DNA of 64,000 nucleotides from Blastococcus sp. PRF04-17 (GCF_023016265.1 NZ_CP095412.1:248001-312000); one strand, 5' to 3'; positions 16,951-26,478 are shown, counted from the first letter of the stretch. Notes: a model not told the origin generated them from the sequence alone. Program-made: numbers and translations.

Positions 16951-19631
16951 TCAGAGCGCGTTCTGCCCGATGGCGATCCGGTCGATCCAGCCGCCCTGGG
17001 AGTTCCAGCCCGACCAGCCGCTGTTGGGGGCGACCTGCCACTTGTGCCAGAGCGCCTTGTCGGAGCCCCGTGCGAAGATCTCCAGCCGGCCGTCGTTGTT
17101 CTGGTCGACGTCGAGCATGTCGATCCAGCCGCCCTGGGAGTTCCAGCCCGACCAACTGCTGTTCGGTGCCACCTGCCACTTGTGCCAGACGGCGCCGTCC
17201 GCGCCGCGGGCGAACACCTCGAGCCGGCCGTCGAGGTTCTTGCCGACGTCCAGCATGTCGATCCACCCGCCCTGGGAGTTCCAGCCCGACCAACTGCTGT
17301 TCGGTGCCACCTGCCACTTGTGCCACAGCGCGCCGTCCGAGCCGCGGGCGAAGACCTCCAGCCGGCCGTCGTCGTTGCGCCCGACGGCCAGCCGGTCGAT
17401 CCAGCCGTCCTGCGAGTGCCAGCCCGACCAGCCGTTGTTGGGCGCGGTCTGCCACTTGTGCCACAGCGCCTTGTCCGAGCCGCGGGCGAAGACCTCCATG
17501 CGGCCGTCGGCGTTCTGCCCGACCGCGAGGTCGTCGATCCAGCCGCCCAGGGACTCCCAGCGGGACCAGCCGCTGTTGGGTGCCACCTGCCAGATGTGCC
17601 ACAGCGCCTTGTCCGAGCCGCGGGCGAACACCTCCATGCGACCGTCGAGGTTGCGGGACACGGCGATCTGGTCGACCCAGCCGCCGAGGGAGTGCCAGGC
17701 CGACCAGCCGGCGTTCGGGGCGACCTGCCACTTGTGCCAGACGGCTCCGTCCGAGCCGCGGGCGAACAGCTCCATGCGCCCGTCGGCGTTCCGGCCCACC
17801 TTCAGGATGTCGATCCAGCCGCCCTGCGAGTTCCAGCCCGACCAGCCGCTGTTGGGGGCGACCTGCCACTTGTGCCAGACGGCTCCGTCCGAGCCGCGGG
17901 CGAAGATCTCCAGCCGGCCGGTGGTGCCGACCACCGCCTGGCGGACGGCGGCACCGGCGTCGAGGAACCGGCCGAGGTCCTTGCCCGGGTCGGCGGTGAG
18001 GGCCGAGCCGGTGACGGTGAGGATCCGCCGGACGTCGGCGTGGCTCAGGCCGGGGTTGACCGCCAGCATCAGCGCCGCGGCGCCGGCGATCTTCGGCGTG
18101 GCGCCCGAGGTGCCGCCGAAACCGTTGCGGTATGCGGTGTCGCTGCTGTCCAGGCAGGTCAGGTCGTGGTCGGCATCGCCGGGGCAGGACACCGTGATCC
18201 GCGGCCCCCAGTTGCTGAACCACGCGCGCTTGTTCTGCGTCGCGTGGTAGGCCGTCGCCCCGACCAGGATCGAGCCGGTCTCCGGGATGGCCTTGCCCGA
18301 GTCGTCGAGCCCGGCGTTCTTGTCGCCGTTGCCGGCCGCGACGCAGACGACCACACCGGCGGCGATCGCGGTCCGGATGGCGGCGTTCACCGACGGGACC
18401 TGCTCGTAGTTGCCGAACGCGCCGGTCTGCACCTCCAGCACGATCACCTTGCGGCGGCCGTTGCTGTTCTGCGTGCGGACCCAGTCGATGCCGCGGGCCC
18501 ACGCGTTGCCGCCCAGGCCGGGGCTCGTCCCGGAGTCGGCCTGCACGGCCCAGAGCTCGGCGTCGTGGGCGACGCCGGACATCCCCCGGCCGTTCACCGC
18601 CGCACCCGCGAGGCCGGCGACCGCCGTGCCGTGGGACACCGAGCCGCCGTGGGTCACGACCGCGGTGCCGTCGAACGAGTTGTACGTCCGCCGGATCTTC
18701 GCCGACAGGTCCTGGTGCGACGTCCGGTAGCCCCAGTCGATGTCGGTGATGACGACGTTGCGTCCCGAGGACCGCGACCAGGCGGTGTTCACCGCGCACC
18801 GGAAGACGTACCACTGGTTCTCGAGGCCGGTCGAGGGGTTGACGACGACCTGACCGCTCGTGCCGACCAGCGGGTCCGACAGCGGCCCGGCCGGTGCGAC
18901 GACGGTGTCCGGAGCGGTGTCGACGACGGTGTTCCCGGCGGCGGTCGTGGTGGTCGTCGCCCCCGTTCCCCGGGGCGTCACCACCGTCGGGGGAGCGCGA
19001 CGGGGACGGCGACCGCGCGCTCCACCTCCGGCAGGTCGCTGAGCTCTTCGGCGATCCGCGCGGTGTCGGCGTCGTCGGCGAAGTGCAGCGTCATGAACTG
19101 GGCGAGCAGCGGTACGTCCATGCCCTGCTCGCGCGCCACCCGCTGGGCGGCCACGGCCTCCTCGCGCGGCGTCGTGAACGTCGGCTCGGCCTGCACGAGC
19201 CCGTTGCGCTGCAGGATCTCGTTCATCGCGTCGAGGTCGTCGCCGTCGGCGGCGACGGTCGGCGCGGCCGCGCCGGTCCGGCTCAGGGCCGGCGAGACGT
19301 CCTCGCGGAACTGCACCTCGACCACGCCCGGCTCGTAGGCCCGGTTGCCGCCCGCCCCTCCGGGCGGACCGAACCGGGGCAGCTCCCCGCCGGGCAGCGG
19401 GCTGACCGGCGAGGACGCCGACCGCGGCACCGGCATGGCGCCGTCCGGCACGGAGGCGGCGGACGCGGCCGCGCGGGCACCCGGCATGGGCATCCCGCCG
19501 GTGTCGGACTGCCCCATGCTCGGTACCGGCATCTCGCCGTCGGGGGGCGACGCCGCAGAGGCGCGGGACGACGGCTGGGGCATGCCGTCCCTGTCGTCGT
19601 GGCCGTTCGGGTTGGTGCCTGGGACGGTCAT
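16951..19631 (-). CDS. S8 subtilisin-like peptidase with C-terminal seven-bladed PLL-type propeller (frameshifted at 18989-18993)
   Basis: About 893 residues when one base is restored. The N-terminus (ATG 19631, AGGAGA upstream) is Pro/Gly/Met-rich with repeated DGxMPxP and shows no signal peptide. A propeptide-like region (YEPGVVEVQFREDVSP) follows. The catalytic domain has Asp in VVITDIDWGY, His in SVSHGTAVAGLAG, the oxyanion Asn in VVVCVAAGNGD and Ser in GFGGTSGATPKIAGAAA. Seven 46-residue blades of the GRxEVFARGSDxALWHKWQ type then run to the last residue. The propeptide and protease lie in different frames that join if the coding C5 run (CTCCCCCGA) gains a C. It probably cleaves extracellular or surface proteins with a glycan-binding tail; the export route is unclear. 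Confidence 0.85.
16954..17919 (-). repeat. Seven 138-bp coding repeats (46-residue propeller blades)
   Basis: Seven consecutive blades, each 46 residues, begin with GRLEIFARGSDGAVWHKWQ or a close variant, continue with APNSGWSGWNSQGGW, and end in a variable segment such as ILKVGRNAD. DNA identity between blades is high, especially blades 5 and 6. The pattern matches the PLL-like lectin family of beta-propellers, which also have seven blades. The protein stops right after blade seven, which would close the ring. Confidence 0.85.
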
Positions 19632-19861
19632 GGCGGTTCTCCTCGCAGGAGCCTGCGCCGGCGCCGGACGGGAAGCGTCGGGCATGGAAAGTGGGGATGG
19701 ACGGGTCGGTGGAGCCGCACCGTCCTAGTCCTGTCCGCTCCCCGTGGCGACGGCCCTAGGACCCTCGATCGACGGCCGACCGACTTGCCGTGACTCCCCG
19801 TGCGGGCGTGGCGACCGACCGCACAGCGGTCTTGCGGTTTTCGTGCGGCTATCTCGGCGGC

Positions 19862-19916
19862 GGCCTGCGGGAGGCCCCTCACAGTCGGGAGCAGCCGGGA
19901 GGAACCGGCGCCCGAC
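19862..19916 (+). other. Two tandem hairpins in the leader of the 76-residue gene
   Basis: The 304-base stretch 19632-19935 has no gene and holds the promoters of the divergent subtilase and small gene. At its right end GGCCT/AGGCC (19862-19876) is followed by a composite stem: GTCGGG 19884 with CCCGAC 19911, then GCCGG 19894 with CCGGC 19905, closed by a GAGGAA loop. The ribosome site (AGGAG, 19923) lies seven bases beyond. This looks like a structured 5' leader; I cannot match it to a known class. Confidence 0.4.
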
Positions 19917-19935
19917 TCAGCCAGGAGATGCCGTC

Positions 19936-20166
19936 ATGGAGACCGTCGTCGCACCGCCCGCCCGTTTCGTCGCCTTCCCGGACGCCGCTCCGGTGGTGCT
20001 GCGCGACGTGGAGGACCTGCACGACGCGGACCTGGACGCCCTGCTCGCCGACGCGCTCGACCCCGTGGGCACGGCCTCGTCGCTCGCCCAGCTGGTGGTG
20101 CGGCCCGGCAGCGCCCTGGTGGTGCACGACTTCGCGGCCTCAGCGGGGCTGCTCGCCCGGAACTGA
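19936..20166 (+). CDS. Small hypothetical protein
   Basis: A 76-residue acidic soluble protein starting METVVAPPARFVAFPD, with DVEDLHDADLDALLADALDP in the middle and PGSALVVHDFAASAGLLARN at the end. No family is recognised. ATG 19936 has AGGAG eight bases upstream. A second ATG at 19928 is in another frame. Two hairpins directly precede the ribosome site. It is divergent from the subtilase and convergent with the membrane protein at 20193. Confidence 0.6.
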   Translation: METVVAPPARFVAFPDAAPVVLRDVEDLHDADLDALLADALDPVGTASSLAQLVVRPGSALVVHDFAASAGLLARN

Positions 20167-20192
20167 CCGCTGGGGACCAGAACCGCCGGGGA

Positions 20193-20588
20193 CTAGAGCT
20201 GCCGGCCCGGACCGGTCGGCCAGCGGCGTCCCGCGAAGGTGTACGGGTGGCCGCCGTAGGTGCCCTGCGCGGGCGGCGGAGGTGTCGGGGGGTCGGCCAT
20301 CTCCTCCGGCGTCGGACGCCAGGCGGTGACCTCGATCGGCTCGTCGTCCCACCGGGCGTCGACCGGGCCCACGTGGGGCCGCTGGGCCTGGATCCGGCGC
20401 CAGCGGCGCAGTCCCATCTGACCGGCGAGGCCGACGGCGGCGCAGATCGCGACCACCAGGAAGGCGTCGGTCAGGGCGGTCGCGACGTCGAGGGTGGTGA
20501 TCTGCGCCCAGCCGACGACGGCGAGCGAGTGCCCCACCATCTCCATGACGACGTACAAGACGCCGTAGACCAGCAGCCAGACCCTCAC
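20193..20588 (-). CDS. Hypothetical membrane protein with two transmembrane helices
   Basis: A 131-residue protein, unnamed. Two hydrophobic helices (about residues 3-25, beginning WLLVYGVLYVVMEMVGHSL, and 38-58, TDAFLVVAICAAVGLAGQMG) are followed by a basic stretch (LRRWRRIQAQRP) and a Pro-rich tail of about 65 residues. The positive-inside rule puts the tail in the cytoplasm. It lies 43 bases downstream of the phosphotransferase gene on the same strand and could be the last gene of that run. Confidence 0.65.
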   Translation of the reverse strand: MRVWLLVYGVLYVVMEMVGHSLAVVGWAQITTLDVATALTDAFLVVAICAAVGLAGQMGLRRWRRIQAQRPHVGPVDARWDDEPIEVTAWRPTPEEMADPPTPPPPAQGTYGGHPYTFAGRRWPTGPGRQL

Positions 20589-20631
20589 GCAGAACGCGTC
20601 GGCGTCCCCGAATGGGTGCTGGAGCCTGCCG

Positions 20632-21486
20632 TCACCCGTCCGGGTGACCGGCGGTCCAGGCGTGGGCCTCCAGCCACGGGACGATCGCGGCGACGAAGCC
20701 GTCCGGGTTGGTCATCGGGCGGCCGTTCATGGTCGCGACCAGGTGGCCGACGCCGAACAGGGCATCCCAGGTGCGGGCGCGGCGGTAGGTGGCGGCGGAG
20801 ACCGCCCGACGGACGTTCTCCCAGCCGTGCCAGGCCATCAGCGCGGCGTCGATCGCGGGGTCGGCCGGCATGGCCAGGTCCCAGTCGAGGATGCCCAGCA
20901 GCTTCCCGTCCGGCGACCAGTGGACGTTGGAACCGCCGAGATCGCCGTGGACCAGGGCGTCGGGTACCGGCTCCAGGGCCAGGGCGGCATCCAGGCGGCG
21001 CCGACCCTCGGACCGCCAGCGAACGGGCAGGCGGGGAAGGATCTCCTCGGCGACGACGGTCGACCAGGGTGGACCCAGCGCCCGGCCGTCGAGGACCGCG
21101 AGCAGCGGACCGTCGAGCGGCACCGACCGGACGGCCGCCAGCACCTCGGCCACCTGCGACGGATCGCCGACCCCCTCGGGCAGGGCGACGCCGTCGACCC
21201 ACGACACGGCGACGGCGGCCCGGTCCCCGAACGTGGTCACCGGGGTGAGCGGCTCGGGCACCTGGAACGGCAGACCGGCACCGGCCAGGTGCCGCAGCAC
21301 CTCGACGTTGCGGGGCATCGACGCGGCGGCCAGCGGCCGTCTGCTGACCCGGACGGCGGCCACGCCCGGGATCAGCAGCACGTGGTGGACGTTGCCGTCG
21401 GCCGAGACGAACGCGTCGTCCAGCCGTACGCCGGGCAGCAGCGCCGCGGCGACCTCCAGCAGGTCGGGACCCGCGTCGGGCCTCAC
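20632..21486 (-). CDS. Aminoglycoside phosphotransferase (APH) family protein
   Basis: A 284-residue kinase-like protein. The catalytic loop is LVHGDLGGSNVHW and the metal-binding Asp is in LGILDWDLAMPADPAID. The N-lobe shows HVLLIPGVAAVRVSRRP, with the probable ATP-contacting Arg or Lys. GTG 21486 overlaps the polymerase stop as GTGA, so it is co-translated with that gene. Members phosphorylate small molecules, but drug resistance cannot be inferred from the sequence. It is not a recognised resistance allele. Confidence 0.85.
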   Translation of the reverse strand: MRPDAGPDLLEVAAALLPGVRLDDAFVSADGNVHHVLLIPGVAAVRVSRRPLAAASMPRNVEVLRHLAGAGLPFQVPEPLTPVTTFGDRAAVAVSWVDGVALPEGVGDPSQVAEVLAAVRSVPLDGPLLAVLDGRALGPPWSTVVAEEILPRLPVRWRSEGRRRLDAALALEPVPDALVHGDLGGSNVHWSPDGKLLGILDWDLAMPADPAIDAALMAWHGWENVRRAVSAATYRRARTWDALFGVGHLVATMNGRPMTNPDGFVAAIVPWLEAHAWTAGHPDG

Positions 21487-22568
21487 GTCGACTGCCGGTT
21501 GCCGTCCTCGTCCCAGTGGGCGGCGACCTTCTTCGACGGCTGCACCCGGGGAGGCTCGCCCGGCATCTTCGGGTAGTCGGGCGGATAGGGCAGGTCGCCC
21601 AGGCCGGCGTCGGTCACCTGCTTCTCGAACAGCTCCAGCAGTGGCGTGATGTCGAAGGCGTGCCCGGCCAGGCCGGCGTGCTTGTCGCCGACCTCCGCGA
21701 ACCGCGCGGGCATCGTCAGGACGTCGAAGTCGAACGGCGACACGTCGGGCAGCTCGTCCCAGTCGACCGGTGCCGACACCGGGGCGTGCGGCTTGGGCCG
21801 GATGGAGTACGCGGAGGCGATCGTGCGGTCCCGGGCCATCTGGTTGTAGTCGATGAAGATCTTCTCGCCGCGCTCCTCCTTCCACCACGACATGGTCACG
21901 CGGTCGGGGAGGCGCCGTTCCAGCTCGCGGCCGAAGGCGATCACCGCGTGCCGCACCTCGGTGAAGGTCCAGCGCGGCTGGATCGGCACGTAGACGTGCA
22001 CTCCGCGGCCGCCCGACGTCTTCGGCCAGCCCTCCATGCCGTACTCGTGCAGGAGCTCGCGCACGTGCGGCGCGACCCACACGGCGTCGGAGAAGTCGGT
22101 GCCCGGCTGCGGGTCCAGGTCGATGCGGATCTGGTTGGGCGACTCGACGTCGGTCTTGTCCACCGGCCACGGGTGAAAGGTGAGCGTGCCGAGGTTGGCG
22201 CACCAGGCCACGACGGCGACCGAGTCCGGCGCGATCTCGTCGGCCGTCCGCCCGCTGGGGAACGTGATGTGCGCGGTCGGCACCCACGGCGGGGCGTTCT
22301 TCGGCACCCGCTTCTGGTAGAAGGCGTCGCCGGTGTTGTCGACCCGCGTCGACAGGCGGGCGCCCTCGAACACGCCGCCCGGCCAGCGCTCCAGCGTCGT
22401 CGGGCGGTCCCGCAGCGCGAACAGGATCCCGGGGCCGACGGCCACGAAGTACTCGACGACGTCGATCTTCCGGATGCCGCGCTCGGGGAAGTACGGCTTC
22501 TCCGGGTTGGAGACGCGAACCTCCAGACCGTCGACGTCGAGGATCGCCGCGTTCTTGCTGCTGGCCAT
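21483..22568 (-). CDS. LigD-type polymerase/primase domain protein (NHEJ)
   Basis: A stand-alone PolDom of the archaeo-eukaryotic primase fold, 361 residues, which fills gaps at double-strand breaks in bacterial end joining. Blocks seen are NPEKPYFPERGIRKIDVVEY, GDAFYQKRVPKNAPPWV and LGTLTFHPWPVDK, the catalytic DLD in QIRIDLDPQPG, TSGGRGVHVYVPI, and MSWWKEERGEKIFIDYNQMA with the third acid. The ligase and nuclease domains of full LigD are absent. A separate ligase gene is found 1.7 kb upstream at 24241. A GTGA overlap links it to the phosphotransferase. Ku is not in the window. Confidence 0.93.
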   Translation of the reverse strand: MASSKNAAILDVDGLEVRVSNPEKPYFPERGIRKIDVVEYFVAVGPGILFALRDRPTTLERWPGGVFEGARLSTRVDNTGDAFYQKRVPKNAPPWVPTAHITFPSGRTADEIAPDSVAVVAWCANLGTLTFHPWPVDKTDVESPNQIRIDLDPQPGTDFSDAVWVAPHVRELLHEYGMEGWPKTSGGRGVHVYVPIQPRWTFTEVRHAVIAFGRELERRLPDRVTMSWWKEERGEKIFIDYNQMARDRTIASAYSIRPKPHAPVSAPVDWDELPDVSPFDFDVLTMPARFAEVGDKHAGLAGHAFDITPLLELFEKQVTDAGLGDLPYPPDYPKMPGEPPRVQPSKKVAAHWDEDGNRQST

Positions 22569-22604
22569 GGCACTCCGCTCGCAGGGATCAACGAGCGCAG
22601 AGTG

Positions 22605-24185
22605 TCACGCCGGGCAGGTGAGCCCGTCCAGCGGAGCGGTGAGGTCGATCAGGTAGGCGTTGACCGCGGCGGTCACGCACTCGCTCTTCGGATAGGCGGT
22701 GTGGCCCTGCCCCTGCCACGTCAGCAGGACGCCGGACTCGAGGTCCTCCGCCATGTCCACGGCACCCGGGAGCGGCGTCACCGGGTCGCCGGCGGTACCC
22801 ACCACGAGGATCGGTGCGCTGCCCTCCGCGTCCCGCTCGGGCAGCGGCGTGCGCTCGGCCTCCCAGACGTTGCAGGTGTAGAGGCCGACGGCCGATCCGG
22901 CGCCGAACAGCGGGTACTTCTGGTTCCACTCGACCGCGAGCTCGCGGATCTCGCGCTCCTCCACGGTCACGTCCGTGTCGGCGCAGTTGATCGCGATGTT
23001 GGCGTCGAAGAGGTTGGAGTAGGTGCCGTCCTCGAGCCGGCCGGCGTAGGCGTCGGCGAGGGAGAACAGCCCGGCGGAGTCGCCCTTCGAGGCGGCGGCG
23101 AGCGCCTGGGCGAGCTGCGGCCACGAGGCCGTGTCGTACAGGGCTGCGGCGATCGCCGTCTGGATGACGCCGGGCGTCGCGCGGCGGGCCGCCGCGGCGT
23201 CCTCGGGGTCCGCGCTGGGCACGGGTGTCGCGGCGGCCGTGGTCAGCAGGTTCTCGACGAACGCCCGCGGGTCGGCACCGATGGGGCAGCCGGCGATGAG
23301 GCCGACGCAGTTCTCCGCGAACGCGTCGAAACCGGCCTCGAGCGCCGCGGCACGGGCCTCGGCGTGCTCCACCTTGTCGGTGTCGGGGTCGACCGCGGCG
23401 TCGAGCACCACGGCGCGCACGTTCTCGGGGAACAGCTCGGCATACGTGGAGCCCAGCGTCGTCCCGTAGGAGTAGCCGAGGTAGGTCAGCTGCTCGTCGC
23501 CGAGGGCCTCGCGGAGGCGGTCCATGTCACGGGCGGTGTCGGTGGTGTTGAAGGTGCCGAGGGCGTCGCCGTACTCCTCGGCGCAGGCGTCGGCGACCTC
23601 CTGGGCCAGGGCGAACGCCTCGTCGATCTGCTCGTCGGTCACCGGTCGCGGCTCGGCGGCGACGATGTCCTCCTTGGTCTCGTCGGGGATGCACTCCACC
23701 GGCGTGGACAGGCCGACGCCGCGCGGGTCGAAGCCGACGATGTCGAACCGCTGGAGGACCTCCACGGGGAGGGTCAGTGCCGCGCTCAGGGCTGCGTCGG
23801 CTCCCGAGACGCCGGGACCGCCCGGGTTGACCATGAGCGAGCCGATGCGGTCGGTCTGGCCGGCCATCACGACGCGGACGAGGAACAGCGGCAGCGTCGC
23901 GCCCTCGGGCTCGTCGTAGCTGATCGGCACCTCGGTCGTGCCGCACTCGAAGGACAGGTTCCGCTCGGCGCCGGGACGCTCGGCGATCAGCCCCTGCAGC
24001 TGGGCGTTGCAGTCGGTCCACTCGATCTCGGCCACCTGAGGCTCGGCCGGCGTGGTCGGTGCGGCCGACGCCGTCGACTCCTCCTCGACGGAGCCGGAGA
24101 ACGACGAGCAGCCCGCCAGCACGAGGCTCGAGGCGAGCAGGATCGACGGGACGACCGACCGGCCGCGGGACGAACGCATGATCAT
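22605..24185 (-). CDS. Lipoprotein alpha/beta hydrolase (TAP-like C-terminus)
   Basis: A 526-residue exported hydrolase. The signal peptide ends in a lipobox, SLVLAGCSS, with Cys about residue 25. The alpha/beta-hydrolase core has VNPGGPGVSGAD, DPRGVGLSTPVEC, the nucleophile elbow LGYSYGTTLGS, Asp in VVGTAGDPVTPLPG and His in GQGHTAYPKSECV. Disulfide-forming Cys pairs are expected from CGLYTCN-like positions. The family includes mycobacterial CaeA-type esterase/proteases and Streptomyces tripeptidyl aminopeptidases. It sits between the NHEJ ligase and polymerase genes on the same strand, with gaps of 55 and 36 bases, without an obvious functional link. Confidence 0.9.
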   Translation of the reverse strand: MIMRSSRGRSVVPSILLASSLVLAGCSSFSGSVEEESTASAAPTTPAEPQVAEIEWTDCNAQLQGLIAERPGAERNLSFECGTTEVPISYDEPEGATLPLFLVRVVMAGQTDRIGSLMVNPGGPGVSGADAALSAALTLPVEVLQRFDIVGFDPRGVGLSTPVECIPDETKEDIVAAEPRPVTDEQIDEAFALAQEVADACAEEYGDALGTFNTTDTARDMDRLREALGDEQLTYLGYSYGTTLGSTYAELFPENVRAVVLDAAVDPDTDKVEHAEARAAALEAGFDAFAENCVGLIAGCPIGADPRAFVENLLTTAAATPVPSADPEDAAAARRATPGVIQTAIAAALYDTASWPQLAQALAAASKGDSAGLFSLADAYAGRLEDGTYSNLFDANIAINCADTDVTVEEREIRELAVEWNQKYPLFGAGSAVGLYTCNVWEAERTPLPERDAEGSAPILVVGTAGDPVTPLPGAVDMAEDLESGVLLTWQGQGHTAYPKSECVTAAVNAYLIDLTAPLDGLTCPA

Positions 24186-24240
24186 CAGACTAGGAGCCGC
24201 GCGGGGCCGCTGCAGACGATCACCGGCCGCCGAGGGCCTC

Positions 24241-25329
24241 TCAGGTGGTCAGGACCTCCGCCAGGTCGTACCGCACCGGCACGTCCAGCTGGTCGTAGGT
24301 GCAGGTCAGCGGGTCGCGGTCGGGCCGCCACCGGAGGAACTGTCCGGTGTGACGAAGACGTCGTCCCTCGAGCTGGTCGTACTTGATCTCCACCACCAGT
24401 TCCGGGCGCAGCGGCACCCAGGAGAGGTCCTTCTTCGCGTTCCACCGGCTGACCGCGCCGGGCATGCGGGTCCCCGGGCCGTTCGCTGCGTCCTCCCCCT
24501 GGGGAACCTGGGCATTCGCCCAGTCCTGCCACGGGTGCCCGTCCAGCGCCTCGGCGCGGTACGGCTCGAGCTCCTCGACCAGCTCCGCCCGGCGGGCCAT
24601 GGGGAAGGACGCCGCGACGCCGATGTGCTGCAGCTTCCCGTCGTCGTAGAGCCCGAGCAGCAGCGACCCGACGATCGGCCCGCTCTTGTGCCAGCGGAAC
24701 CCGGCGACGACGCAGTCGGCGGTCCGCACGTGCTTGACCTTGGTCATCAGCCGCTGGTCGGGCCCGTAGGGAAGGTCGGCGGCCTTGGCGACGACCCCGT
24801 CGAGGCCGGCGCCCTCGAAGGTCTCGAACCAGCGCCGCGCGGTGTCGGCGTCCCGCGTGATGCCGGTGAGGTAGACCGGCGGTGCACTGTCGGCGAGCGC
24901 CTGCTCGAGCCGCGCGCGGCGCTGCGCGAACGGCCGCTCGAGCAGCGACTCGTCGCCCAGGGCCAGCAGGTCGAACGCCACGAACGACGCCGGCGTCTGC
25001 TCGGCCAGCAGCCGCACCCGCGACTCGGCGGGGTGGATGCGCTGCAGCAGCGCCTCGAAGTGCAGCCGGTCCCCGGCCGGGACGACGATCTCGCCGTCGA
25101 CCACGCACTTCCGCGGGAGCTGTGCCTTGACCGCCGCCACCACCTCGGGGAAGTACCGGGTCAGCGGGCGCTCGTTGCGGCTGCCGAGCTCCACCTCGTC
25201 GCCGTCCCGGAACACGATGCAGCGGAACCCGTCCCACTTGGGCTCGTAGTAGAGGTCCTCGCCGGTCGGCAGCTTCGTGGCGGCCTTGGCCAGCATCGGC
25301 TTCACCGGCGGCAGCAGGGGCAGATCCAT
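24241..25329 (-). CDS. ATP-dependent DNA ligase (LigC/LigD-ligase type)
   Basis: A 362-residue ligase that seals nicks with ATP. The adenylated lysine is in YEPKWDGFRCI (motif KxDG, about residue 31); motif III-like VDGEIVV, FVAFDLLAL, GLDGVVAKAADLPYGP (motif IV) and KVKHVRTADCVVAGF (motif V) follow. The C-terminal OB fold holds ELVVEIKYDQLEGRRLRHT. It is the size of mycobacterial LigC. Together with the PolDom gene it makes a split version of LigD. It is upstream in a minus-strand run. No SOS box was seen before it. Confidence 0.93.
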   Translation of the reverse strand: MDLPLLPPVKPMLAKAATKLPTGEDLYYEPKWDGFRCIVFRDGDEVELGSRNERPLTRYFPEVVAAVKAQLPRKCVVDGEIVVPAGDRLHFEALLQRIHPAESRVRLLAEQTPASFVAFDLLALGDESLLERPFAQRRARLEQALADSAPPVYLTGITRDADTARRWFETFEGAGLDGVVAKAADLPYGPDQRLMTKVKHVRTADCVVAGFRWHKSGPIVGSLLLGLYDDGKLQHIGVAASFPMARRAELVEELEPYRAEALDGHPWQDWANAQVPQGEDAANGPGTRMPGAVSRWNAKKDLSWVPLRPELVVEIKYDQLEGRRLRHTGQFLRWRPDRDPLTCTYDQLDVPVRYDLAEVLTT

Positions 25330-25429
25330 GCAGGTCAGTCAATCAGGACGGGGCGCGCACGGGGGCCTCGACGGGGACGGTCCGCGGTCCTACCGTCCGC
25401 CGCGCGGGGGATGACCGAAGGGCACGACC

Positions 25430-25759
25430 ATGCCGCTCTACCTGACGAGGTTCAGCTACACGCCCGAGACGTGGGCCCGCATGATCAGGAATCCGGAGGA
25501 CCGCCGGAAGGCCGCGCAGGCCTACATCGAATCCGTCGGCGGGTCGCTGCACGGGTTCTGGTACGCCTTCGGAGCCTACGACGGGCACACCCTGTGGGAG
25601 GCGCCCGACGACGTGTCGATGGCCTCGGTGGCCCTGGCGATCGGCAGCGGCGGGGCGATCAAGGCGATGGAGACGACCGTCCTGCTCACCGTCGAGGACA
25701 CCATCGAGGCGTTGACCAGGGCGCAGGGCATCTCCTACCGCGCCCCGGCGACCGCGTAG
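25430..25759 (+). CDS. GYD domain-containing protein
   Basis: A 109-residue protein. The family signature appears as FWYAFGAYDGHTLWEAPDD, with PLYLTRFSYTPETWARMI at the N-terminus and GGAIKAMETTVLLTVED after it; it is a ferredoxin-like alpha+beta fold of unknown role. TACCGT near 25394 may be its -10. Its last 25 bases overlap the convergent RibD-like gene. Confidence 0.85.
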   Translation: MPLYLTRFSYTPETWARMIRNPEDRRKAAQAYIESVGGSLHGFWYAFGAYDGHTLWEAPDDVSMASVALAIGSGGAIKAMETTVLLTVEDTIEALTRAQGISYRAPATA

Positions 25760-26477
25760 CGGGTGAAGAGCATCCCGTCCTCCTCGAGCAGCTGACGCAG
25801 GTCGAGCCGGGCCGGGGTGCCCAGCGCCGCCTCCAGCAGCCGCGACTCGCCGCCGACGAGGGCGGGGGAGATCGACAGGTCGAGCTCGTCGACGACGCCC
25901 GCGGTCAGGGCCGCGTGCAGCAGCTGCGGGCCGCCCTCGCAGACCAGCTGCTCGAGCCCGCGCTCGGCCAGCCGGTCCAGCGTCGTGGGCAGGTCGACGT
26001 CGTCGTCGCCGCAGACCAGGACCTCGGCGCCGGCGTCGGCCAGCGCCGCCCGGCGGTCCGGGTCGGCCGCCTCGCACGTCACGCAGATCGTGGGAGAGGG
26101 CCCGCCCAGGAGCTTCCCGCCCGGGTCCAGCGACGCTCGTCCCGAGACGACGACGATGGGCGCGGTCGGCGGCCGCCCCAGCGCGGCACGGAGCCGGCCG
26201 ACCCGCGTCTCCGGCGTGATCGGGCCGTACCCCTCGGCGGCCGCCGTCCCGTGACCGACGAGGACGCCGTCCGCGAGCGCCCGCAGCAGGTCGAAGATCC
26301 GCTTGTCGCCGGGCGAACCGAGCGGCTCGCTGCGGCCGCCCACGGTCACCGCGCCGTCCAGCGAGGCGATGAAGTTGACCCTCAGGTGCCGCCCGGCGGC
26401 AGCCGGTAGGCCTCGACGAGTCCGGCCTGGTCGAGTTCGGAGTCCAGGAGGGCCGGGTCGGGGAGGAGGCGGCGCAC
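25735..26477 (-). CDS. Pyrimidine reductase family protein (RibD C-terminal domain), frameshifted near 26382-26396
   Basis: A stand-alone riboflavin-type reductase domain of about 247 residues when one base is restored. N-terminal VRRLLPDPALLDSELDQAG with VEAYRLPPGG (GTG 26477) is in one frame and ends at a TGA (26382). LRVNFIASLDGAVTVGGRSE and the rest, including GDKRIFDLLRALADGVLVGHG and LVCEGGPQLLHAAL, are in another. Relatives have both parts in one chain. One missing base between 26385 and 26396, for example a third G in GGGCGGC, accounts for this. It begins two bases after the treZ stop, so it is the second gene of a treZ operon. NADPH reduction of a pterin or pyrimidine substrate is likely. 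Confidence 0.75.
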
Positions 26478-26478
26478 G

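Noticed and set aside
16954-17919. Non-coding satellite DNA
   Set aside because: The 138-base period is in frame and encodes seven lectin-propeller blades of the subtilase.
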